NCBI GenBank assembly: GCA_023427845.1
Contig: JAEYZX010000015.1
Span: 1-22,326, forward strand
DNA length: 22,326 bases
Direction of reading: 5' to 3'
DNA from: Bacteroidota bacterium
GTDB taxonomy: Bacteria > Bacteroidota > Bacteroidia > Flavobacteriales > Flavobacteriaceae
This document shows, in pieces, positions 16,607-22,326 of the stretch. The notes beneath the pieces were generated by a model. It did no database searches and was not told where the DNA came from. It was given only the letters and a program-made list of their open reading frames with translations. Each line of letters begins with the position of its first letter. Position 1 is the stretch's first letter. The position numbers were made by a program, and so were the translations under genes.

Positions 16607-17428
16607 TTATTTTTTAATGAACTTAGCTGTTCCTTTCCCTTCTGCTGACTCAACAGTTATGAAATACATACCGGCAGTTAAATCACCGATTGACATTTCC
16701 ACTTCGGTAAGATCGTTGAAATTTACATTTTTTACGATACGTCCATTTAAATCAGTGATTGATGCGTTTGTAATCGCAGTACCATTTTTTGAATCGAGGT
16801 TCAAAACTGATGTTGCAGGAGACGGGTACATTGCAAAATTCTGCTTCATGAAACTATCAGTTGAAAGTGTTTGCGTTACCGTAACGTCATCAATTGAAAT
16901 CCAGTCCATATCGGTTACGTTATGATGTCTGAAAGCAAGGTGAACCGTTTGTCCTGCGAAGCTTGACATATCAAGTGTACGGGACAATTGAGGACCGGTG
17001 TTATCGCCAGGATAAACTTCAGTAAAGGTCACCGATGACGCAAGCATATCAGCAATGGTGTTACCTGTTGAAACATATACAGAATAATTTTCTTCGTTCC
17101 ATGATGCCGCTGCTGCCTGAACGAGCCATGTTAGGTTAATAGTACCGGTTGCTGCCGTAAGATCAATCGCCGGCGAAATAATCCAGTTATCCGGGGTCAA
17201 CGCGACATTATTTTGCCATGATCGTGAAATTAGCGAAATTGGGCTTACAGGAACACCTGGGGAAGAAGTAACCTGAAAAATATCAGCCCAATCGTTGCCA
17301 TCGCCATCGGCATCAATTCGTGTCCAATCATCCACGTTCTGATCATTAAAATCGTCAAAGAACAGTACTTGTGCAGAGGAAAATTGGGATGCGACAAGAA
17401 ATGCACTTAATAGTAAAATTTTTTTCAT
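16607..17428 (-). CDS. Secreted protein with choice-of-anchor J / cleaved-adhesin domain and T9SS sorting tail
   Basis: 273 residues: signal peptide (MKKILLLSAFLVASQFSSAQ), then one beta-sandwich domain of the cleaved-adhesin / choice-of-anchor J type (about 22-187), starting FFDDFNDQNVDDWTRIDADG and ending MDWISIDDVTVTQ. DADGDGN (39-45) looks like a Ca2+-binding loop. The last 80 residues are a type A T9SS C-terminal domain: FAMYPSPATSVLNL (198-211), ITDLNGRIVK (224-233), LTAGMYFITVESAEGKGTAK (250-269) and a final KFIKK. It should be exported by Sec, then across the outer membrane by T9SS, and be released or anchored at the surface. No catalytic domain is present; a binding or adhesion role is inferred. 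Confidence 0.88.
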   Translation of the reverse strand: MKKILLLSAFLVASQFSSAQVLFFDDFNDQNVDDWTRIDADGDGNDWADIFQVTSSPGVPVSPISLISRSWQNNVALTPDNWIISPAIDLTAATGTINLTWLVQAAAASWNEENYSVYVSTGNTIADMLASSVTFTEVYPGDNTGPQLSRTLDMSSFAGQTVHLAFRHHNVTDMDWISIDDVTVTQTLSTDSFMKQNFAMYPSPATSVLNLDSKNGTAITNASITDLNGRIVKNVNFNDLTEVEMSIGDLTAGMYFITVESAEGKGTAKFIKK

Positions 17429-17548
17429 AATTCTTTGTTTTTAATTGTTTCGCTAAATGTAGGAATTATTCTTTTGTATTCATAAAGTTTAACAATGGAT
17501 TTCAAAAAACGATTCCGGGAATTATTTTTTTATGTGTGTTTCCTTTTC

Positions 17549-17556
17549 TACTTTTG
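17549..17556 (+). promoter_or_regulatory. metK promoter -7 element
   Basis: TACTTTTG, an exact TAnnTTTG match, 10 nt before the start of the SAM-II-like aptamer. The -33 TTG is not clear. The message would carry a leader of about 125 nt containing the riboswitch. Confidence 0.55.
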
Positions 17557-17566
17557 TCGCACGATT

Positions 17567-17620
17567 CAGAGGAAAAATTTGACTGATTGCAACCTCGTAA
17601 AAAAATGCTAAAGCAGAATT
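17567..17620 (+). promoter_or_regulatory. SAM-II-like riboswitch aptamer
   Basis: The sequence follows the SAM-II pattern in order: stem P1 GAGG (17569-17572) / CCTC (17593-17596); a loop holding ATTTGACTGATTGCA (17577-17591), almost the family consensus; then an A-rich stretch and TGCTAAAGCAG (17606-17616) with the conserved GCTAAA. The pseudoknot can be drawn: GCA (17589-17591) with TGC (17606-17608), and CTG (17583-17585) with CAG (17614-17616), the latter replacing a CCG/CGG pair remembered from known members. It is placed between promoter and ATG of metK, whose product makes SAM. Family assignment is by eye. Confidence 0.75.
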
Positions 17621-17655
17621 CCTCTCCTTTAGTTTATCCTGCAATCGTTTTTTTT
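17619..17655 (+). promoter_or_regulatory. Putative expression platform of the metK riboswitch
   Basis: Two segments are perfect complements of aptamer parts: TTCCTCT (17619-17625) pairs with AGAGGAA (17568-17574, including the P1 strand), and TGCAATC (17640-17646) pairs with GATTGCA (17585-17591, the conserved core). The second is followed by G and T8 (17648-17655), as at an intrinsic terminator. Either pairing would exclude the ligand-bound fold. Which state stops expression cannot be decided by eye. Confidence 0.5.
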
Positions 17656-17687
17656 CTCGCTTAATTTTAAATAAAATATTTTTTATT

Positions 17688-18938
17688 ATGGCTTATTTAT
17701 TTACGTCAGAATCTGTCAGCGAAGGACATCCTGATAAAATTACCGACCAGATTTCGGATGCGTTGATCGATAACTTCCTGGCTTTCGACGCTTCGTCGAA
17801 AGTGGCCTGCGAAACCCTTGTTACGACCGGCCAGGTGATCCTTGCGGGCGAGGTGAAGTCGGATATCTATCTCGACGTGCAGCAAATTGCGCGCGAAGTG
17901 ATCCGCAAAATCGGATATACCAAAAGCGAATACATGTTTGAAGCAAATTCGTGTGGGGTGCTTTCGGCCATACACGAACAGTCGGGCGACATCAATCAGG
18001 GTGTTGAACGTGCAAATCCTGAAGACCAGGGCGCGGGCGACCAGGGAATGATGTTCGGCTACGCAACAAACGAAACGGAAGATTTCATGCCGCTTGCACT
18101 CGATTTGTCGCATAAATTGCTGCAGGAACTTGCGGCATTGCGACGCGAAAATGATGTGATCACCTATCTTCGGCCGGACGCGAAATCGCAGGTGACGTTG
18201 GAATATGACGATAATAACCGCCCCATCCGAATTGACGCTATCGTGATCTCGACACAGCACGACGATTTTGATGAGGAAAGTGCGATGCTCGAGAAAATCA
18301 AAAATGATCTTATTTCAATATTGATCCCGCGCATCATTGCGAAAAATCCGCAGTACGCACATTTGTTCAACGACCAGATCAACTACCATATCAACCCGAC
18401 CGGGAAATTCGTGATTGGCGGGCCGCACGGCGACACCGGACTCACCGGAAGAAAAATCATTGTTGATACGTATGGCGGAAAAGGCGCACATGGTGGTGGT
18501 GCATTTTCAGGTAAAGACCCGAGCAAGGTTGACCGAAGTGCAGCCTACGCAACGCGACACATTGCGAAAAACCTTGTTGCGGCCGGAGTTGCCGATGAAA
18601 TCCTGGTACAGGTTTCGTATGCGATTGGGGTTGCCAAACCGATGGGGATTTTTGTCGAAACGTACGGAACATCAAAAGTGAACATGACCAATGGCGAGAT
18701 CGCAAAGAAAGTGGAAGAACTTTTCGACATGCGCCCGTACTTTATTGAACAACGTTTAAAGCTAAGAAATCCTATTTATAGTGAAACCGCAGCTTACGGA
18801 CACATGGGACGCAAACCTGAAACGGTGTCGAAGACTTTCCGGGCGCCCGGCGGCGAAACAAAAACGGTATCGGTTGAATTGTTTACGTGGGAAAAGCTCG
18901 ATTATGTGGATAAGGTGAAGCAAGCTTTTGGGATTTAG
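17688..18938 (+). CDS. metK: S-adenosylmethionine synthase
   Basis: Makes SAM from methionine and ATP in the cytoplasm, as a tetramer with Mg2+ and K+. 416 residues, a little longer than the 384 of E. coli, as in other Bacteroidetes. Motifs: SEGHPDK (11-17, catalytic His14), GAGDQG (115-120, ATP binding) and the P-loop-like GGGAFSGKD (269-277). The protein starts MAYLFTSESVSEGHPDK, the family start. It is transcribed alone, diverging from the T9SS cargo gene, with a 259-bp intergenic region that holds the promoter and the SAM-II-like riboswitch. A heptad repeat and a strong terminator follow. Confidence 0.97.
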   Translation: MAYLFTSESVSEGHPDKITDQISDALIDNFLAFDASSKVACETLVTTGQVILAGEVKSDIYLDVQQIAREVIRKIGYTKSEYMFEANSCGVLSAIHEQSGDINQGVERANPEDQGAGDQGMMFGYATNETEDFMPLALDLSHKLLQELAALRRENDVITYLRPDAKSQVTLEYDDNNRPIRIDAIVISTQHDDFDEESAMLEKIKNDLISILIPRIIAKNPQYAHLFNDQINYHINPTGKFVIGGPHGDTGLTGRKIIVDTYGGKGAHGGGAFSGKDPSKVDRSAAYATRHIAKNLVAAGVADEILVQVSYAIGVAKPMGIFVETYGTSKVNMTNGEIAKKVEELFDMRPYFIEQRLKLRNPIYSETAAYGHMGRKPETVSKTFRAPGGETKTVSVELFTWEKLDYVDKVKQAFGI

Positions 18939-18945
18939 TAGCGTT

Positions 18946-18970
18946 CAGCTTACAGCTTACAGCTTACAGC
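18946..18970. repeat. CAGCTTA heptad tandem repeat after metK
   Basis: Three perfect copies of CAGCTTA (18946-18966) plus CAGC, starting 7 bp after the metK stop codon and ending at the first base of the terminator stem. Confidence 0.9.
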
Positions 18971-19005
18971 AAAAACCGCAGCAGATAATGTTGCGGTTTT
19001 TTTTT
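18971..19005 (+). terminator. metK terminator
   Basis: 10-bp perfect stem AAAAACCGCA (18971-18980) / TGCGGTTTTT (18992-19001), 11-nt loop, continued T run to 19005. Position 32 bp after the metK stop. Confidence 0.9.
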
Positions 19006-19046
19006 ACAATTTATTGGCCCGGTAACAACCATATCTTGATATTTAT

Positions 19047-19074
19047 ACCTCGGAGGTTTTAAGACCTCCAAGGT
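19047..19074. repeat. Palindromic intergenic repeat
   Basis: Imperfect inverted repeat: ACCTCGGAGGT (19047-19057) against ACCTCCAAGGT (19064-19074), 10 of 11 positions paired, 6-nt loop, no T tract. Sequences of this form recur in Flavobacterium intergenic DNA as I remember them. It sits in a 442-bp gene-free stretch (18939-19380). Confidence 0.6.
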
Positions 19075-19160
19075 TGTCATGTAACTTACTGAATGTTACG
19101 TAGTTGCATTAAGCACATGTGATTTTTGCAAATCTAAACCTACCACCTAATTTCTACTAC

Positions 19161-19256
19161 GATTGCCCTAGCCCGGATGGAAGCGGAAAGCTTTTGCGGA
19201 AATGTTTTATTGTTTTAGGTTTTGTGCGGCGACCAGCGGGAGCCGCAACAGGACCG
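19161..19256 (+). ncRNA. Second copy of the flavo-1-like structured element
   Basis: Begins GATTGCCCTAGCCC, then GGATGGAAGCGG (19175-19186), identical to 3-14. The 3' block AGCGGGAGCC (19235-19244) resembles AGCGGACAGCC of the first copy. TTGCGG (19194-19199) can pair with CCGCAA (19243-19248), and GCGGC with GCCGC (19226-19230 / 19242-19246), which compete. The middle is longer, AT-rich and less regular than in copy 1, so this copy may be degenerate. No open reading frame here looks real. Confidence 0.45.
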
Positions 19257-19346
19257 TTTAAACAAAAAACATTTCAAGAAACTTGCAGCGTACTGCCGGA
19301 ATGGCTTCAATAAAGAAAATTCCGAACAAAAAGACTGCAGCCACTT

Positions 19347-19374
19347 GGAATTTGGAATTTCAGTATTGGAATTT
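19347..19374. repeat. GGAATTT heptad-phased repeat next to the receptor stop codon
   Basis: GGAATTT at 19347-19353, 19354-19360 and 19368-19374, with one diverged 7-nt unit (CAGTATT) between, so all units keep a 7-bp phase. It ends 6 bp from the stop codon of the minus-strand receptor gene at 19381. Confidence 0.75.
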
Positions 19375-19380
19375 TTCCGC

Positions 19381-22077
19381 CTACAAATTATACTTCAACG
19401 AAAAAATAATATACCGTGGCTGCACAATGTATTGTGACGTGCGTGTGGCAAATTGTGAAAAACTGTCGTCGTTGAGTGATTTTGTGTTCAGCAGGTTTGT
19501 CACGCCAATTTTGTATTCCCAGTGGCTGGCCTTGGTGCGCTGGTAAATCAGGCTCGCGTTCAGAAAATCGTATTCATTGTCAACCGATCGGTCGCTGCTC
19601 GTATAATGATAAAAGTCGTATTGGGCTTCAAACGAAAAGCTCTCGAGGAAGTAATAGTCGATGTTCACAAACGGGCGGTCGGTGTAGAACTTCCGGTCTT
19701 CATAATTGTTGACCATAAAATTGTATCCAAATTCGATGTTGGGCACATTTTTAAAATTCGTCGAGGCTTTCACCGTATAGCTTTGCGTAAAACTTTCGGA
19801 CGTGAACTGCTCGCCGTTTCGGATGTTGTGGTACTTTGCCCAATTGGCCGCAACCGTTGCCGATGCCTTATAAAACTTAAGAAACGATCGTCCGTAATTT
19901 GCGGCGCCTGTAAGCGTTTCATCGGCAAAATTTGAATTCACCGGCGAGGAGAATTGATTGATTCCGTCGAAAAACGCATTCGATTTTACGGCATCGGTGC
20001 GGCGTGTGTAATTGACGTTCGCAAAAATATTCTCGAAATTGAACATGTTGTATTTGAAATAGCGAAGCGAATGCACCTGCGACGTCGCGTTTTCGAGATT
20101 CCGGTTTCCGCGGAAAAGACTGCTGTAATTGCTGATGATAAAGTTTTCGGCGAGTTGGCCGATATCGGTAAAATCGTTTGTGATCGCAAAATTATACGTC
20201 AGCGTTTCTGCTTTTTTGATTTGGTACAACGCATAAAAATCGGGCAGTATGCGGAAGAAGTTTTCTTTGGTTTCGCTTCCAAGCTGCTCATTGATCATTG
20301 AATACGCATGGATGCTGAAACCGGGGTTGAATGTAAACTTTCCGGTCATGAACTTATAATGAAACCCGACGAATGCATCGTTGAAATTGTAGACGACATC
20401 GTTTGAAGTGCTTTCGTTCAGCGGATTCGTACTTCCATTGTCGAGTATCTGAAAGATCGACGAATCGAAATTCTGATACGAATAGGTATTGCCGAGCGTC
20501 ACGTTGATATTGCTTTTTGGCGTGACCATATAGTAATAATCGAGTTTTGCGTCGAGTTTATTTGTGGTCACAAACCTTCTTTGCTGCAAATTGAAGCGAT
20601 CCTGAGGGATGATGCCAAGACTGCTTCCGGCGAGTTCAGGAAACGGATTCACGCCAAGATCCGGATTGTAGAACGGATCTTCGTTGTTGTACAAATGCTG
20701 CATTTCAAACGCAAAAACGTTTTTATCGCTGTGTGTAAAATACATGCTGAGATTTTGATTCACCGATAACGGAGATTGTTCTTTCCCGATTGTCAGTACC
20801 TGGCTTTGTGAAGCGTCGGGATAGCGCTCAGAGAAAATACCGCTGATTTCATCCTGCGACGATGTTTTGACGAGCGCATCATAATCGAACTGGAAAGCGG
20901 GATTTGGTTTGTAACTGGAGCTGAGTTTGAAAAGGCCAAGGTTGTTTTTCTGGTGGGTCAGTTCGTTTCGTATCTCGCCGCTTCCGTCTTCGAGAAGTTC
21001 GTACTGCGATTTGGTTTCCATTTCGGTTTGTGACGACGAAACGATTGCGAAACCGCTTAACGTCCAGGCTTTGCTTACGTTGTAGGAGAAATTCGTCGCG
21101 CCGAACTGTGTGTCGATTTCCTTTGCGCGGTTGTTGCGCATCAATGAAATTCCGAGGTCGTTTGATGCAACATTAAAATTTGTCCCGCCTTTTTTCATCA
21201 TATTCCGGAATCCGCCGCTGAACTTGAAATAATCCTGCGCGGTTAGTGGCAATTCGCCGATATTATTGAAATTCGACAATAGGCTGACGCTGAAGTCGGG
21301 ATTGTAATAGAAAAGTTTAGGGTTTGCGATAAATCGCGTGTCTTCATGTGCAACGCCTATTCCCGCGGTCACATCGCCAAACCAGAAGTTCTTCTTGCCT
21401 TCTTTGAGTTTGATGTTCATCGCAATGCTTTCCTCATTGTTCTCGACGCCTTTGAGTGCACCGATTTCATTGTAGTTGCGAAGCACCTGGACTTTATCGA
21501 CTGCATCGGCAGGAATATTCTGTACGCCGAGTTTCGTATCGCCGTCAAAGAAATCTTTTCCTTCAACCATCAGCTTCGAAACGCGTTTTCCTTCAACCTC
21601 GACTTCTCCGTCGGCGTTTACCTGCACGCCGGGAAGTTTTTTGAGCACATCTTCGAGCTTGCGTTCGGTACCCGATGTAAATGAGTCGGCATTGTAGATT
21701 ATCGTATCGCCTTTGATCGACACCGGCATCTCGCGTACGATTTCGACGCCATCGAGTTCGATTCCGCCGGGTTCAAGCGTGATGTCTTGCGTGATGTTTT
21801 CGGATTGCGTCGTAACCGTGATTTCCTTATTCTGCATTCCGAGGTAGCTGACTTTAATGCTATAAGTTGAATTCGCTTTAAGGTTCAGCAGGAATTTTCC
21901 TTTGTCGTTGGTGATTGCATACGCATCCATGCCGTTTGTTGCGACGTTTACCGCCATCACGTTTGCCATTTCAAGCGGATTGCCTTCATTGTCGAGAATG
22001 TTTCCGTCGAGGCGGATGTTTTGGGAATACGCAAACGTACAAATACAAAAAAATAAGGCAGTAAAGAGTTTTTTCAT
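19381..22077 (-). CDS. Outer-membrane beta-barrel receptor with carboxypeptidase-like regulatory domain (TonB-dependent receptor-like)
   Basis: 898 residues. Signal peptide (MKKLFTALFFCICTFAYSQ), then a carboxypeptidase-regulatory-like beta-sandwich (about 22-103), then a plug-like region (about 118-228; KGDTIIYNADSF, LEDVLKKLPGVQV, GVENNEESIAMNIKLKEGKK), then a long barrel of aromatic-rich beta strands ending in SLKYNL with a terminal hydrophobic residue. The fold belongs to the SusC-like/OMP beta-barrel superfamily, but no clear TonB box is seen and no SusD gene follows, so active transport is unproven. It starts 17 bp after the stop of a GLPGLI-family gene, a common pair in Flavobacteria with unknown substrate. 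Confidence 0.88.
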   Translation of the reverse strand: MKKLFTALFFCICTFAYSQNIRLDGNILDNEGNPLEMANVMAVNVATNGMDAYAITNDKGKFLLNLKANSTYSIKVSYLGMQNKEITVTTQSENITQDITLEPGGIELDGVEIVREMPVSIKGDTIIYNADSFTSGTERKLEDVLKKLPGVQVNADGEVEVEGKRVSKLMVEGKDFFDGDTKLGVQNIPADAVDKVQVLRNYNEIGALKGVENNEESIAMNIKLKEGKKNFWFGDVTAGIGVAHEDTRFIANPKLFYYNPDFSVSLLSNFNNIGELPLTAQDYFKFSGGFRNMMKKGGTNFNVASNDLGISLMRNNRAKEIDTQFGATNFSYNVSKAWTLSGFAIVSSSQTEMETKSQYELLEDGSGEIRNELTHQKNNLGLFKLSSSYKPNPAFQFDYDALVKTSSQDEISGIFSERYPDASQSQVLTIGKEQSPLSVNQNLSMYFTHSDKNVFAFEMQHLYNNEDPFYNPDLGVNPFPELAGSSLGIIPQDRFNLQQRRFVTTNKLDAKLDYYYMVTPKSNINVTLGNTYSYQNFDSSIFQILDNGSTNPLNESTSNDVVYNFNDAFVGFHYKFMTGKFTFNPGFSIHAYSMINEQLGSETKENFFRILPDFYALYQIKKAETLTYNFAITNDFTDIGQLAENFIISNYSSLFRGNRNLENATSQVHSLRYFKYNMFNFENIFANVNYTRRTDAVKSNAFFDGINQFSSPVNSNFADETLTGAANYGRSFLKFYKASATVAANWAKYHNIRNGEQFTSESFTQSYTVKASTNFKNVPNIEFGYNFMVNNYEDRKFYTDRPFVNIDYYFLESFSFEAQYDFYHYTSSDRSVDNEYDFLNASLIYQRTKASHWEYKIGVTNLLNTKSLNDDSFSQFATRTSQYIVQPRYIIFSLKYNL

Positions 22078-22094
22078 CGATGGAACACTACTAT

Positions 22095-22326
22095 TTAACC
22101 GCCAATGCGTATTCTGCTGCCCTGGCCACCATATTGCTGTTGCAGCTCTTCCATTTTCTTGATTACCGTTTCATCGTATTCACTCTGCGTAACTACTTTC
22201 CCGTTTGTAGGTGCTTTGATTGTCGCTTTTTCTTTAGGATTCATCACGATTTTCGAACATAGAAGGATTGTCTTTCCGTCGTTGACTTCAAGAATTAAAC
22301 CCGGAAGTCCCCAATAATTATCGGGT
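22095..22326 (-). CDS. GLPGLI family protein, 3' part only
   Basis: The frame open at the right window edge encodes PDNYWGLPGLILEVNDGK near its visible start and ends QQYGGQGSRIRIGG before a TAA at 22095-22097. YWGLPGLILEV is the defining motif of the GLPGLI family (exported Bacteroidetes proteins, usually 250-300 residues, function unknown). About 76 C-terminal residues are in the window; the signal peptide and start lie outside. It is upstream of, and 17 bp from, the receptor gene, so the two are probably one transcript whose promoter is also outside. Confidence 0.85.
   Translation of the reverse strand, partial: PDNYWGLPGLILEVNDGKTILLCSKIVMNPKEKATIKAPTNGKVVTQSEYDETVIKKMEELQQQYGGQGSRIRIGG

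Noticed and set aside
16492..16653. 54-residue extension of the lipid A deacylase
   Set aside because: It crosses the terminator hairpin and the T9SS gene end, contains the promoter box, and would bury the signal peptide.
19522..19935. Long plus-strand reading frame opposite the receptor gene
   Set aside because: It is antisense to a clearly coding barrel gene, basic in composition and without a signal or domain.

Overview
The window looks like chromosomal DNA of a Flavobacterium-type member of the Bacteroidetes (Flavobacteriaceae). Four things point there: gliding-motility gene gldA; a secreted protein with a type IX secretion (T9SS) C-terminal sorting domain; an outer-membrane receptor paired with a GLPGLI-family gene; and promoters of the Flavobacterium form (TTG, 17-23 nt, TAnnTTTG) with A-rich leaders instead of strong Shine-Dalgarno sites. 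There are no tRNA or rRNA genes, transposases, CRISPR arrays or phage genes. Most of the window is conserved housekeeping DNA; the less expected content lies in leaders, gene ends and one paralogue cluster.

Layout. 1-240: gene-free DNA with a structured repeat cut by the window edge and AATTCGTG-type repeats. 241-1290 (-): queA with a well-formed promoter. 1516-8983 (-): a compact five-gene run, transcribed as three tandem DUF3857/transglutaminase-like exported proteins, then a MazG-type pyrophosphohydrolase, then aroA; the first four genes are 0-2 bp apart. 9143-10575 (-): rsgA-dtd with an ATGA overlap. 10663-12315 (-): an exported protein of unknown function with a clear terminator. 12417-13499 (-): fused DAHP synthase/chorismate mutase. 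13727-14629 (+): gldA. 14657-16491 (-): PagL-like lipid A deacylase and a GIN-domain lipoprotein, overlapping by ATGA. 16607-17428 (-): T9SS cargo protein. 17688-18938 (+): metK behind a SAM-II-like riboswitch. 18939-19380: gene-free, repeat-rich. 19381-22326 (-): GLPGLI gene (3' end only) followed by a large outer-membrane beta-barrel receptor.

How the genes fit together. aroA and the DAHP synthase/chorismate mutase both serve aromatic amino-acid synthesis but sit in different transcripts. queA, rsgA and dtd serve tRNA modification, ribosome assembly and translation quality control; QueA uses the SAM that MetK makes. gldA, the T9SS cargo, the lipid A deacylase, the GIN lipoprotein and the receptor/GLPGLI pair all belong to the cell envelope and surface.

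Best leads: (1) a SAM-II-like aptamer before metK whose core segments have perfect 7-nt complements just downstream, one of them next to a T8 tract; (2) a three-gene transglutaminase-fold array in which two members share a motif that replaces the catalytic Cys and His; (3) heptanucleotide tandem repeats at or just after the stop codons of several unrelated genes; (4) two copies of a structured repeat resembling flavo-1 RNA; (5) a terminator-like hairpin in the leader of the DAHP synthase gene.
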